A stretch of DNA of 64,000 bases from Strongyloides papillosus (taxonomy: Eukaryota > Nematoda > Chromadorea > Rhabditida > Strongyloididae), in contig SRSI01000048.1 in the NCBI GenBank assembly GCA_005656395.1, positions 372,001 through 436,000 on the forward strand, written 5' to 3'. The stretch's first letter is position 1. Each line of letters begins with the position of its first letter. This document shows positions 35,415 through 48,402 of the stretch, in pieces. Both the position numbers and the translations under genes were made by a program. Under the pieces are notes generated by a model that made no database searches, was not told where the DNA came from, and was given only the letters and a program-made list of their open reading frames with translations.

Positions 35415-36509
35415 ATGCTCCCTCCAGAATATAATATAACAGACCCATTTATTCATAATGTATCTACAGTTGATTATATAACATTTCTTAAGTTATCAAC
35501 TGATGCTGTTATACATTTTCTAAAACGTTTTTATGTTGTTAGACCTAACTATAAAATTCCATGGACATTTTTTGAAGATCTCCTGACTCTTAATATAACA
35601 TGGTTTGAAGTTATACTTGTCTTTGTCCTTTCTTTCTTTTGGACAATTTTAAGATATTGGATAACTGATATAATTGTAAAACCAAAGATAAAATCATTCA
35701 ATTTAAGTCCATTAAATTCACATAAATTACCTGAAAGTATATGGAAATGTCTCTACTATATTAATTCGTTTGGTTTTTTATGTTATGTAACATTATGGAG
35801 TGGTAGATATAATTTTTTTTACCAACCTATTTCATTATGGGAAGGTTGGCAAGATATGAGTGGGCAAAAAGTTTATTGGGATGTATATTTTATCTATTTT
35901 ACTCAAGGTTCTTATTATATTCATTCTATTTATGCAACTATTTATATGGATATTTGGAGGAAAGATTCACTTCTTATGATAATTCACCATTTTGTTGCAT
36001 TAACATTAATTACATTATCATATGGTTCTGGACATTTATTGGAAGGAGCATTTGTTTTATTCTTACATGATAATACTGATCTCCTTCTTGAAATTACAAA
36101 AATATGTTTTTACCTAAAGAAAAGAGAGAATGGTGATTATTATCCAGTTCTTCATTTCATAGGTAATTTAGCTTTTGTTGCTTTTGCAGTATTTTGGTTT
36201 ATCTTTCGTTTATATTGGTATCCCTTAAAATTACTATATACAACAGTTTATGCTGGAGTGTATCTTGGACCACAAGATTCACCATTTTTCCCTATTCTTG
36301 GTTTCATGTTAGTTGTTGTACTTTTTATGAATATTTATTGGTTTAATTTTATTATAAGAATGATAATCAGAGTATGTACGACTGGTGAAGAGCCCGAAGA
36401 TAATAGAGAATTTGACACAGCTTCAGTTATTGGTGTTTCGAGAAAAGAACTTGAAATTATGGTTAGAGAGGGGAAAATTAATAAAGATGGAAAGATTAAA
36501 AAAGATTAA
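35415..36509 (+). CDS. Ceramide synthase (TLC/LAG1 domain)
   Basis: Single exon, 364 aa from the first ATG (MLPPEYNITD); upstream in-frame codons lack an ATG. It is a multi-pass ER membrane protein with several hydrophobic segments between about residues 65 and 345. The LAG1 motif is complete: HH at about 191-192 in IIHHFVALTLITLSYG, and LFLHDNTD at about 215-222 with the conserved H-D and second Asp. The enzyme N-acylates sphingoid bases with fatty acyl-CoA to make (dihydro)ceramide. The C-terminal tail is cytosolic-looking, acidic then basic (GEEPEDNREF, IKKD). The N-terminus has N-glycosylation sequons (NIT, NVS). Nematodes have three such genes (hyl-1, hyl-2, lagr-1); I cannot decide which from sequence memory alone. 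Confidence 0.93.
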   Translation: MLPPEYNITDPFIHNVSTVDYITFLKLSTDAVIHFLKRFYVVRPNYKIPWTFFEDLLTLNITWFEVILVFVLSFFWTILRYWITDIIVKPKIKSFNLSPLNSHKLPESIWKCLYYINSFGFLCYVTLWSGRYNFFYQPISLWEGWQDMSGQKVYWDVYFIYFTQGSYYIHSIYATIYMDIWRKDSLLMIIHHFVALTLITLSYGSGHLLEGAFVLFLHDNTDLLLEITKICFYLKKRENGDYYPVLHFIGNLAFVAFAVFWFIFRLYWYPLKLLYTTVYAGVYLGPQDSPFFPILGFMLVVVLFMNIYWFNFIIRMIIRVCTTGEEPEDNREFDTASVIGVSRKELEIMVREGKINKDGKIKKD

Positions 36510-37176
36510 AAGTGGATTAAATTAGTATATTTTGTTAATATTGTAATAACTTATTTTTTTAATTTATATTGTATAAGATTAGAATAATGACCAGATAAAT
36601 ACTGCATTTAATTTTAATAATAATATTAATTTTTTGAAATATAAAAAAATTTTCAGTAACATTTAATCGTGTAATAATAAAATATAAATCATAGTTAAAC
36701 AATAATTTGTTTTAATATAATTTTTTAAAGTTTTATAACACCAATATGTAGTGAAATGTATTATAAACAATAAATGATTGATTTCATTTGTATTAAACAT
36801 TTTTAAAAAAATTCGAATAAAGTTTGAAAACATTTTGATTCCTTAAATGTTATCCATAGAGCATAAAATTAATAGGATATTTATTAATTTTTAAATATCA
36901 ATTTAAGTAAAGTTTTTGTACGAAGGGTAACATTATCTTGAATCATCTTTTCTTTCAAAAACGAATATTTTGTATCTAATTACTTATAAAATCTTAAGAA
37001 TCTATTGTATAATATAAAAATTACTATATATTTATTGCTTTATTGACATTTGCAGAGTTATATATTATTATCTCTTTATTTTAATTAAATAATTTTTTAA
37101 GAATGCAACAATTAAAATATTTATATATAATTAAGCAGAAAAGCCAAAAACGAATATTTTGTTTTTAAAAAATTGT
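36510..37176. other. Convergent intergenic region
   Basis: About 670 bp between the 3' ends of the ceramide synthase (+) and acyl-CoA synthetase (-) genes; AT-rich, poly(A) signals only. Confidence 0.5.
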
Positions 37177-38851
37177 TTAAATATAATCAATTAAGGAAGT
37201 TTCATTGTATAATTCACTTAATTTATGTCTTAGTAATTTTCCATTACTAGTTTTTGGTAAACATTTAACAAATTTGATTGGCTCTTGAATATGTTTATAA
37301 CTTATAAAATTATCTTTCACAAATTTTATGACGTCTTCTCCATTTAAAATTTTATTTTCTTTCAAAACAACTAGACAAACAAGAGAACCTTCATCACAAT
37401 CATTAGAATCATTTTCTTTAAATAAAGTAACACCACATTCCTCAATTTCATTGTCAAAATTTTCAACAATAGCTAATTCCAACTCATAAGGAGAAACTTG
37501 CCATCCTCTTATTTTAATGATTTCTTTACATCTTCCTTCAACATAAAAAAATCCTTCTTTATCAACACTTACAATATCACCTGTTCTCAACCATCCATTT
37601 TCATCAATTGGAGACTCATCACTATTTAGATATCCATTCATTAACATTTCACTTTTTAGGTATAATTCACCACACTCACGAACATTTACTTCATTTTTAC
37701 TTTCATTATCATCAATACTAACAAGTTTACATTGCATTCCTGGTAATAAAACTCCAACAGAGTTAACTTTTTCATGAGCTTCTGATATTTTTGGCATCAT
37801 AAATATAGCACTACCACCCTCTGTAGAGCCATATAATTGTATAAATAACTCAACATGTGGTTGTTTTTCTTTAAATTTCCTAACCAAACTTGGGTTACAT
37901 TTAGAGGAACCATAATAAATATATTTTACTGATGATATATCGTAATTATCAATTTTTTCCGACTCACACATAATTTTTAATATCTCAGGAACAATAGTTA
38001 AAGTAGTAACTTGATACTTTTGAATATTTTCATAAAAAATATCTTCATTAAATTTTTTGTTTATTACCACTTTAACTGATTGAATAAGCATTGTTAATGT
38101 TACCATCAATCCACCTAAATGAAAATACGGTAAGACACCATATGTTGTATCCGTTGGTTGGAGGAACAAAAAATCATGTATAGCATTTTGTTTTAAACTT
38201 CGAAACATATTTATTTGGTATATTAATGAACGGTGTGAAATAAGGACAGGTTTAGGGACTCCTGTAGATCCAGATGAAAACATTATTAATGCTGGGGTTT
38301 TATTGTCGAATTCTGTTAACTCATATAGATTCTCATTATTTATTAATGGTGATCCCATCATTAAGTTCTCAACTTGATAAATTGCTTTAAGTGAGGGGAT
38401 TGTTTCAAGTATTTGTGAGGATTCTTTATTAAAGTCTTGGTCAACAATTAAATATACAGGATTCACCTTTGAAAGATAAGATAATAATTCAGGTGTCTTG
38501 TAACTTGTGTTTAAAGGACAAAAAATTAGTCTTTGTTTACAACATGCCAAAAAAAGTGCTATAAATTCAACAGAATTATTAATTACGCTTGCAATGACAT
38601 CTTGTTGTTTTAGACCACCTTTATTAAAAGAAATTATGAATCTATGTACCAAAAAACGTAATTCTGAGAATTTATATGATATATTAGCCTCAGGATCAAA
38701 CTGAAATTATTCTAAGTATACATTAAATAAAAGGTAAACATACTAACAATGGAATATTTTCATAAGGTCTTACAACTTTATCAAGAAATGTTGAGAAATC
38801 TATATTAAATTCAACAGGCAATGGATCAGGGAATGCTGAAACAATTTGCAT
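37177..38851 (-). CDS. AMP-binding acyl-CoA synthetase / 4-coumarate-CoA-ligase-like enzyme
   Basis: Exons 38851-38744 and 38700-37177 (43-bp intron, phase 0) give 543 aa. The ATP/AMP-binding loop SSGSTGVPKP lies at about 178-187, and the adenylate motif YGSTEGG follows. The hinge/C-terminal lid contains WLRTGD, a G-R-x-K-E-I-I-K-I-R-G hinge and the catalytic lysine region SNGKLLRHKL. These define the ANL superfamily: carboxylate plus ATP gives an acyl-adenylate, then an acyl-CoA. Overall layout is closest to 4CL/luciferase-like peroxisomal ligases, but the C-terminus (LIDYI) is not a PTS1 signal, so peroxisomal location is not supported. The true substrate cannot be read from the sequence. 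The first exon was added because the frame otherwise starts without an ATG. Confidence 0.92.
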
Positions 38852-39198
38852 ATTTTTGGAAAACTAATAAATATAAAAAAAATATTTTGATGGTTTTTAT
38901 AATGTAAAAAGTGTATTTTCATATTATTAGTTGTCATTATATTTTAATTGCAGTTTGTTTAATTTTGTTTTGTAGTATTATTTCGACTAAATTATTCCTA
39001 ATATATGTTTTTAATTGGTATTATTTTAACGGAAAAATAATTATTTTCTTCAAATAAAATACAACTCTTGAAACGATATTATTAATTTTTAAGAATTGGT
39101 AATATATTTCTCGTTAAGTGAAAAAATTTTTTTGACTTTTTCTTTGATTAGTTCCTATTATTTATTCTAAACATATTTTTGAGGAAGTTTAATAAATA
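38852..39198. other. Short bidirectional promoter region
   Basis: 347 bp between two divergent genes (acyl-CoA synthetase, -; RWDD1, +); it must hold both promoters. No distinct element recognised. Confidence 0.5.
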
Positions 39199-40217
39199 AT
39201 GGATTACAAAGAAACACAAGAAATGGAATTGGAGGCTCTAGAGGCAATCTACCAAGATGAAATAGAGATATTATGTAAAGATTATCCAGATATTAACCTT
39301 AAAATTACTCTAAATTCTCATGGTGAAGGTATTATTGACGCTCATGAAGCTGTTCAACCTTTCGATACTATTTTGAAAATTAAACTTCCTCATAATTATC
39401 CTGATGTTGTACCTGATATAGAGATTGAAAATTTAGAAGATCTCTTTGATGATAAAAGGGTTAATAAAATTGTTGAAGACCTTAAGAGTATTGGGGAATC
39501 AAATTGTGGTATGAATATGATATATACTCTTGTTTCTGGTTTACAAGTAAATTAATAATAATTTTTTTTTCTAACAAAAACTATATATTTTCTCAAGGAT
39601 ATTATAGGGGAATTGACAAGAGAATTAAAAAGACGACATGAAGAGGAATTTGAAGCCAAGTTAAAACAAGCTGAGGAGGATGAGAAACATATTGTAGATG
39701 GTACACCGGTAACTGTTGAAAGTTTTTGTGAATGGAATAAGAAATTTGTAGCAGAGATGAGGGAATTAAGAGATGCTGAACAAAAAGTATGTTTTAACAA
39801 ATCACATCGCCTTGACATATTTATCTGCTTTTTTTAAATAGTTTTTTTTTATATATTTTTTTGTGATATTAATGTTTGATATGTAAAATATATTTTATTA
39901 ATATTTATTATGATCGTAAATTTCTTTAGGCAAAAGAAGCCGCACTAGCAGGAAAGTTAACGGGAAAGCAACAATTTTTGAAAGATTCTTCATTGTTTAA
40001 TTCTGATCTAACATTGTTAGGAAATGATATACCTGATGAAGAAGGACTATTAAATAATGAGACAGAGGAAACCGTTGATATAGATGAGTCATTATTTAAT
40101 GCTGTAAGTTTAATTTTATATTTAAAAATATAAGTTATTGTTAAAAATGAACATTCTCATTTTTTTTTATTACAGGATGATGAAGAGTTGGAATTACTTA
40201 GTAGTCAAGAAGATTGA
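39199..40217 (+). CDS. RWDD1: RWD domain-containing protein 1 (four exons)
   Basis: Exons 39199-39546, 39598-39786, 39930-40103 and 40176-40217 join in phase 0 throughout; 250 aa, as in the animal family. The RWD domain (about 1-115) begins with the typical E-x-E-A-L-E-A-I-Y start and contains LPHNYPDVVP. A charged helical, coiled-coil-like segment follows (ELTRELKRRHEEEFEAK). The C-terminal part has the family LTGKQQFL and an acidic tail. RWDD1/DFRP2 proteins bind and stabilise DRG2-type developmentally regulated GTPases, which act with translating ribosomes. The last exon adds only 13 residues. All splice sites are GT..AG. Confidence 0.92.
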
Positions 40218-41192
40218 TAGAGGAGGAATAGACATATAAAAATAAATATATATAAGATGGTTTATGAAGAAGAATAATGGAAATGCTTATATAACAAATA
40301 AATTATTGTTTTCGTTACAATTTTAAACATTATCATTAATATTGTTTGGAATAAGGAAATATCTTCTTTTAATACTTATTTTTTAGCACATATCAAAATA
40401 ATTTTATGATATATTATTTAGATTCATTGTTATGTTATAATATTATATTAAAATATTATTATATGCTGAAAAATAAATTTATATTAAGTGAACTGTTTTA
40501 AAAAAACTTTTTTTATTTTACATTGGATTATATATATTGATGACTATAAATATTTATAATATAATATATTAATATTTTGTTTAAATTATTAAAATATTTG
40601 TTTGTATAACGTATATTTTTAGAATTGAATGGTTAAAAAATATGTAAAAATATGTTGGTATATTATTTAATATTATAAAATTGAATCGATTTTGTTATGA
40701 AAGAATTTTTTTTGTAATATAAAATTAAGGTACCTGATTAGTCATATCAGGTTATTTAACTATAGTAATGTGTGTATTTAGAAAGGTTAAGGTGTATCTT
40801 GTAAGGGGAATGAAGTAAATATATGTATATATATTTATATAAATGTTAGAATGTGGTAAAGGTGTATTATAATTCTTCGATGACTGTCCACGTCGTTTGT
40901 CCCTACACCTTCAGTTTTTGTCAACTCTCATCTACCCCTTTTTACGTTTTGTACATATAGAGATGGATTATATGTATATTATATATGTGAAATATGTTTT
41001 TGTTAGACGCGCCACCCTATTTCTTTTTCGTGAATGATAATCATTAATGATAGAGGTCCTTTTTCGATCTATTTGTTGAGTGTTAAGGTGTTTCCAAAAT
41101 ATATTATTTTATAGAAAATTATACATTACTACAATAAGACCTTTTTACTAATAAAATAATCATTACATACATTTATATATTATTATCTAAAT
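40218..41192. other. Intergenic region with a GC-richer segment upstream of par-6
   Basis: About 975 bp. The stretch 40,865-41,090 is GC-richer than its flanks and includes the perfect 12-bp palindrome ATCATTAATGAT (about 41039-41050) within a larger AT-symmetry. It is likely the par-6 promoter and/or a noncoding first exon. Confidence 0.45.
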
Positions 41193-42311
41193 ATGACATC
41201 TGTGGAAAATTTTCAATCAGACGGTTCACCTGGATCAATGCAATATAAAAGAACAAATACTAATAAATCAGGAAATTCACTAACATATTATCAACCTCAA
41301 TTACCACCTGTTCCTGAATTTATTGCTGTTAAATCAAAATTTGATGCTGAATTTAGGAGATTTATTATAACATTCAAAAATGGTAAAGCTATGACATATG
41401 AAGAATTAAGATCATTGTTAGAAGAAGTTCACCACCTTCAAGAAATACCATTTATAATAAGTTATACATCTAATTCTGGTGATACATTGCCTATTACTAA
41501 TGATGAAAATTTTAGAAAATCATATGAATCAGCAAAACCATCACTAAAAATATTGATACAAAGAAAAGGTGAATCATTACATGAAAGGTATGGTTATGGT
41601 ATGGATACACTAGATAGAAAAAGAAAAGGTATTTCATCAATACTTGCTGTAACACCAAAACCACAAAGATTATATAGTATCTCTAATCCAGCTGATTTTC
41701 GACAGGTAAAAAATTGTATTATTTACTAACATATTTTAAATTATAATTATATTTTTTAGGTATCTGCAATAATAGATGTTGATATTATTCCTGATACATT
41801 AAGAAGAATAAGAATATCTAAACATGGCAATAATGATAGAGCTTTAGGATTTTATATTAGAAATGGTAAGACAGTAAGAATATCAAATCAAAATGTCATC
41901 CATACAAATGGAATATTTATTTCACGATTATTAGAGGGAGGTTTAGCTGAATCAACTGGTCTACTAGCTGTAAATGATGAAGTTTTAGAGGTGAATGGAA
42001 TTTCTGTAGATGGTAAAAATCTTGATCAAGTAACAGATATGATGGTTGCTAATGCAGAAAATTTAATTTTAACTGTTAAACCGGCACATCAAACATCAGT
42101 AACTAATAGAAATGATAGTAGTTATAATACAAATAGAACAAATTCAAACTCATCATTTAGTGTTGGTGAGATGCATGAAAGTAAAAATAATAAAAGTGGT
42201 GAATATACAATTATTCATAGAAAAAATAAAGATGATGATACAGATTCTAGTGACGATGAAATGTTCGAGTATGATGCTACTGTTAAAAATAGTAATGGTG
42301 GGAAAAGATGA
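41193..42311 (+). CDS. par-6: PAR-6 polarity protein
   Basis: Exons 41193-41705 and 41760-42311 (54-bp intron, phase 0) give 354 aa. A PB1 domain (about 45-125) starts [13 protein letters not shown] and would bind atypical PKC (PKC-3). A semi-CRIB (about 160-190; ISNPADFRQ then [11 protein letters not shown]) binds CDC-42-GTP. It is followed directly by a PDZ domain with carboxylate loop LGFYI (200-204) and GIFISRL, contacting PAR-3, Pals1 or Crb. This exact PB1-CRIB-PDZ order is diagnostic. The complex sets anterior cortical polarity in the zygote and apical polarity in epithelia. The C-terminal tail (about 280-354) is Asn/Ser/Asp-rich and disordered. The intron splits the semi-CRIB. Somewhat longer than the C. 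elegans protein because of the tails. Confidence 0.96.
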
Positions 42312-43770
42312 TTTGCGGGTATTTTTAGAAAAAGACTTTATTTTTTTTTACTAAATTATAATTTATATCTTTAAACGCCAGATTTTTTTATTTATATTTT
42401 GTTTATTTCTTTTGTTTAATGGAAATTAATGAAGAATATATATATTTTTAAGTATATGTTATTATTCAATTAATAAGTATACAAATGTGCCTTATTTTTA
42501 CTTTTTAAATGAAAATATATTTGATTTTATTTATTCTGATTTTTTATTTTTATGTAGTAACAAGACCAAAGATTTTATTATCAATAAATATTTTTTATTT
42601 TATTACGGATTTATAAATAAAATTATGACACAATCTTGTCGTTATATCAAAATTGTCTTTGTGAAAGATTTCAAATGGTTAATGGACCAATGGAAAAACA
42701 AAGTTTAAAAAATTTAAGGACATTCCTCCATGTAATGCATTTGATAAACAAAGGATGTGCTTATAACCGTCTTATTCAGATGCTGTTAATGGAGACATTA
42801 AAAGCACTAGTGATGATCGTATAAAAACTTAACTAACAAACACTTCAGAAAATATTGAAAAGAATTCTAAACGCTAATAGATTTAGGAAAATGATTTAAT
42901 AAAAAAGAAATTTCATAATTAAAAATATAACTTTAGTGAATTTTTTTTATCTAAATTTTTTTAATTATGATACATAATGTCAATACATTTTTTATTTAAC
43001 GTAAAGTTGCTTTTTTATTTTCATTTTTACACCATAACATAGATTATAGTATTATTGTTTTACATTCAAATTAATACTGTATAAATGAGAAATACGTATT
43101 GGTAATTGTATCCACTAATTAATACACCATTGTAATCTAAACATTTTTTAAAAATGACTGTGCTGCATATTAAATAAAAGGCAAAAATATATTAATTTAG
43201 TATAATTTAACTAAATATAAACCAATTCAAGGCAATTTAAAATCTAAAGTAATAGCTTTAAGAATTTTTACCCCATAGATTTTTTTTTATTTGAATTACA
43301 AATTGTCAATTAAAATACATTTGTAAATTTCGTTTAAAAAAGGCATTTTGTAACAAAAATAAAATAATCAACAAACAGAAAATGAAATACTAGATGTAAT
43401 CATCAGACGTTTTTCTCGTATAAAAAACATGAAAATGAATTATAAAGAAAAGTAGCTTTACTATCATTTAATATAACAAATTTGAGAATATTTTCAAATA
43501 TTCTATATATGCATAAATATCGTTTTTTGCTTATTTTTTAGAGTTTAAAGAAGAACCTGTTACTTTATTTAAATAGAAACATTTTTTTTTCAAAAAGGAA
43601 AATAGAACCTTAAATTTAGTGATAAATATCTAATGATAAGAATAAATTATATTATTAATCTTTTGCTATTCGTTATATATTTATTGTGTCTGTAAAAAAC
43701 ACTTTTTTTAATAAATATAAAAAATATTTTTGTAATAATTAAATTCACTTAATTACTTATTTGTAAAATA

Positions 43771-43790
43771 ATTATTATTATTATTATTAT
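43771..43790. repeat. ATT microsatellite
   Basis: About 6-7 tandem ATT units. Confidence 0.9.
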
Positions 43791-46126
43791 GAAATGTTTT
43801 CTACCATATATTTATTTTTATAATATACTTTTACATATTTAAGAATGTTAATTAAAAACAGAAATTATTTTTGTGAAGTATACTTTCAAAAAGTTTGTAC
43901 TAGATTTAAAATATACGCAATTGTTAATTGTATTTATCTAAAAAAACCTTAATTTATTTTGTAAAATTAGATTTTCGCTACAAAAAAATAATTCACAATG
44001 AATAGTTAAGAATTTACATGATCTTCAGTGAATTTTTTTACAATATAATAAATCATCCAAAATTTAAACTAATTTTTCTTGCTTCCTTTTTAAGTAATAT
44101 AAAAATGAAACATTTCTTGAAGTTTATGCTTCGAAAATTTTCCATCTTGAATTGCATAGATAAGATTTATGCCGTTTTAATCTATAAAAGTTTACTTTGT
44201 TAAATGTTGTGAATTATGTAAATTTATAATAAAGGAACTTCATTGATAATCTTCGTAACCCAAATACTAGAATATTTATTTTTTCTTTACATCATTCTTG
44301 AGTTATGAAAAAAAAACCACAAATGCAAACAATTATTTCTTTTTTGGTGCAAACCTAATATCTTTCTAATTTAAAATTTTTTTTACCCAAAAACTTTAAC
44401 AAATTATTTTAGGTATTTTTTTGCAAATGTATAACAAAAAAATGCTTTGTGGTGGTACTTTAACTTAAAATGACATTTATATTGAAAATAAATAATTTTT
44501 TTTTAATTTATTTCTTACATTTTTTTTATTTATAAATAAAGTTTTAAGTTCCCATTATCAGAATATTTAATAGATAATTTTAAAGATAAAAGCTTTTTCA
44601 ATATAGTTCCTTTTATTTTTATTTACTAATATCCAAAAAAATACATTTTTTTTATAATAAAATAAAATTTTTAATATCAAATATTTGTTTTTTGTTAGAG
44701 GAAATTAGACTAGTTATAACTTGATACAATTATGAATGTACCCAATTATGATGAGTATTTTGGTGACGTAAATAATATCCATACACCTACATATATCAGA
44801 AGTATTAAATGTATTTTTTAACATTTTTTTAAAAAAAACATAAGATTAGTATATTTAAAGTATCCTAGGAAAGAAAGCGCTTAAAGATCTGATACGCATA
44901 TATGTATCATTTACGTAATAAAAAAGTAAAAACAACTTTAAAAAAGGATGAAAATAAAATTTAAAAAATATATTTATGTAATTTTTTTAATATAATTAAT
45001 AAACAATCCTAATTTAATAAAAAAAATAAAAAAATATTATTCAATTTGTAGGAAAGTTTTTCCTCCATATTTGAGTAAATTATTTCACATGTTTACTACC
45101 AATGTTATAATATTATTATATTTTACCTCAAAAAATGTCTTACAATTATATCTATTGAAGAAGAATATTGTTAAGTGAAATATATAATAATGCATCAATC
45201 ATAAAATTTAATCATTTTTTTCCTATATGAAACAAAATTGGCATTTTGATATATAGTTTTATTTTTCAAAAACTATCGTTGTATTTTATAACATAAAAAC
45301 ATCTACAATTAAACGAGACATTTGATAAAAAATTTTCTTTCTCATAAATCACTTTAGAAGGTAATAACATTATGATTAATTCAATATGAATTATTTTTAT
45401 ATACTAAAAATCGTGATATTTTTATTTAATATTATTGTTAATTAATGTTATTTATTTTAAACAATAAAAATATTACTTTATGATATGAAGGATTATTTAT
45501 TATTTTTTTCCTGGATACATAATTCTAACATAAGTCGTTATTTTCAATTTATATACATATTCTTCTTTATATATCATCATCTTGTTGAGGAATGATCCCA
45601 TTTTTTATGTTTAATAAACTTAACCTTTAAACACATAAAAATTTAATACTTACAATATGAAAGTATATATAAATTTTAGTATATTTATATTTAAATAAAA
45701 TTCATCTTTTAGACAATATTTTGATTAGGCTTCTTATTTTATGCTTACTTATTTCTATCGTTAAATTTCCTTTAAAAAATTTTAATAAATATTTTAAAAT
45801 ATAGTTATTTTGAATTTATTCTTATTAAATGAAAGCTTAGTACAATGGAAACCTTTAATAACTTTCTAATTTTTTATTGCAAATTAACGTTCTTTATATT
45901 CTTGATTATATCTTTTAAAATGTTAATATATGGAAATAGCTATCTTTAATAACAAAATTTTTTTTCTTCTAAAAAAAACTAATATCATTTTTATGATATC
46001 GATGGCGTTTAAATTAGTATCATAGAAAATGAAATCTAGTAATGATGGAAAATTAAAAATTTTTTATTGTATAAAATTACAACTAAAAATATTATATAAA
46101 CTGCTATTTCTAATATAAAAAAAATG

Positions 46127-46154
46127 ATTAGAAGTTTTATTAAAAACTTCTAAT
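46127..46154. repeat. Perfect 12-bp hairpin with 4-nt loop
   Basis: ATTAGAAGTTTT, loop ATTA, then AAAACTTCTAAT. Perfect stem about 330 bp upstream of the GPCR ATG; function unknown. Confidence 0.6.
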
Positions 46155-46486
46155 TATGTTAAATTTGTTTTCATTAACTTTTTTAATGTCATTGAATCAT
46201 CTAACAAAAAGGAGTAAAAACACTGAGAAAACTACTGTTATTGTTTTAATAAAATTATTACATATTCCTTTATAAATTGTAGTTGTCAAAATAAAAAATA
46301 TTTATGTGAACAAAAAAAATTATTTATAATTCTCACTATATTTAGTAAATATTTTACCATCTTTTATATAGTAAAATATGGTATATGTAATGTTACACTT
46401 TCTATTTTTTAAAAGATTTTATTAATGATTCATTTTAGAAGTAGTTTTCTTTTAAATAAGTTCAAATATTTAATAATATACTTGTA

Positions 46487-48069
46487 ATGCATGTCTTTTC
46501 TATACCTTGGTGGATATTTTTTGGAACTTTATTCTCTGGCTTAACTATAATTGGTTTATTAGGAAATGTTATTGTTATTATTATTATTGGATTTGATAAA
46601 TCTATGCGGAAAAGTTGTATGAATATATTATTACTTAATTTGGTTTGTTTAATTTAATATTATTTTATATATATGAAAAAAAAATATTTTTAAGGCTGTT
46701 GCTGATACATTAAATTTAACAGTTAGTACTGTTGAATGGATACACCTTATCCTTAAAGGATATCAAGAATTTATATTTCCACCTATTTTTTGTCCAATAT
46801 CACGATATCTTGAATGTGTTTTTTTATATTCATCAATTATGACTCAACTAATAGTTTGTGTTGAAAGATTCATTGCTATAATTTATCCTATACATGCTAG
46901 AAGATTATGTACTACAAGAAATTTTATCAAATCTCTTATTAGTATGTGGATATTTGTATTTATTACTGCATCACCTTATCTTTTTGTTAATGTTTTATCA
47001 CCAACCAAAAAAATTTGTTTTACAAGTGGATTGCGTGAAAAATGGTTTATAGCTTTCAAATGGGTAGAATTTAGTTCTCTTTACTTATTTCCAGCAATAA
47101 TATTTCTTATTCTGTACTCAAAAGTTGCTAAATCATTATGGAAAAATAATTCACAATTATATGAGGGTAATTGTAAAAAGCGAATTTTATAATTTTAATT
47201 TGAAAATATATTTTTTTAGGTTCACGTACTTCTTGTATTAACCATGGTATAAATGATACATTGAAAATGAGAAGAAATGTCGTTAAGATGTTAGTAGCTT
47301 GCGTTATTGTATATTTTATTTGCTATTCTCCAATTCAGGGTTTATTTATAGCCAAGTAGGTTTTATTTTTTGTATATACTAAAGTTACCCCCCAAATGGA
47401 AACCATCTTTTAGGTATTTATTAAACATATCATTAGTTCCACCATATGAATTTGTCTTAATAATGAACGCATTGGCAATGACTTGTAGTGCCTGCAATCC
47501 TCTATTGTATACATTATTTTCAAAAAAATTTAGAAAACGCATTTCTGAATTTTTGACATGTAAAAGTTGTAATGGTAGATACAAATTTAAGAGGATGAAA
47601 CGGAATAAGAATGGAGTAAAAGCAAAGTCAAAAGAAACTAATGTGAGTCTTTCATATGCTTATTGTCTAGAAAATGATAAAAATGTTTTTGCGTAATTCT
47701 ATTTTTCGTTGTTTTTTTTTTAAATATATTAATCATTTAGAAGTGCTGACTTTTAGAATATTAACGTACTACAAATTAATAATAATTACTAACACATTGT
47801 TTTATTCTTCAAAATTAACAATTAATTATACCTGATAATGTTATTTTATTGTTGTGTGTATATTTAGTCTTTTAATATAATTTTAATTTTTTTTGCAGCG
47901 GCCTTCTATTACACAAATTGAATCATCATTAAATGTAGATGACTCTACAAGAAACAGTTTGCATTCGAAAAATAAATTTCCAAAGAGAAGAAGAACAGAT
48001 TATTTTTCAATAAAAAATTCAATTAAATTTCGAAAACATTCTATGTCATTATCATTATTTGGGAAATAA
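46487..48069 (+). CDS. Class A (rhodopsin-like) G-protein-coupled receptor, peptide-receptor type
   Basis: Exons 46487-46642, 46695-47166, 47220-47355, 47414-47642 and 47899-48069 join in phase; 387 aa. Seven hydrophobic segments. Family landmarks: G-N in TM1 (26-27), NLAVAD in TM2 (51-56, across the first join), a Cys near the TM3 start (IFCP) and its ECL2 partner (KKICF), ERF in place of DRY (109-111), a C-x-x-x-Y-x-P-type TM6 (ICYSPI), and NPLLY in TM7 (283-287). The tail is very basic with Ser/Thr clusters (RMKRNKNG, KFPKRRRTD). ERF and the TM7 pattern resemble neuropeptide receptors such as the TRH/neuromedin groups; the ligand is not readable. The extracellular N-terminus is only a few residues long with no sequon, so an upstream exon may have been missed. 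Confidence 0.85.
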
Positions 48070-48402
48070 TTATATGATTTCTCTCAATTTCTCATTATAT
48101 TTAAAATTATTACTATTATTAATATTTCTTGTTCATTATACTTTAAGATATTACTAATCTTAATTAAAAAAAAGTTTAATTGTGAATAATGATGACAGAA
48201 AAGTAATTAAATCTTAAAAACAATTGGCATGTTATGTTGTAATGTAAAATAATAATATTGAAAATTTAAATTGTTATGAAAAATTAAAATATTAGTAATT
48301 AAAATGTATATAAAATGACAACACTATATAATTTATTTCTATTAACGGTTTCAGGGAATATTTTTACTTGACATTTAAGTAAATTATATCTTTTGATAAA
48401 GA
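48070..48402. other. Short intergenic region
   Basis: 333 bp; GGTTTCAG ending at 48354 is a plausible spliced-leader acceptor 49 bp before the kinase ATG. Confidence 0.45.

Larger units (their letters stand above)
42312..46486. other. Long AT-rich intergenic region
   Basis: About 4.2 kb between par-6 and the GPCR gene. It holds a GC-richer, possibly decayed coding patch (42,620-42,835), an ATT microsatellite (43771-43790) and a perfect hairpin (46127-46154). No intact gene. Confidence 0.5.
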
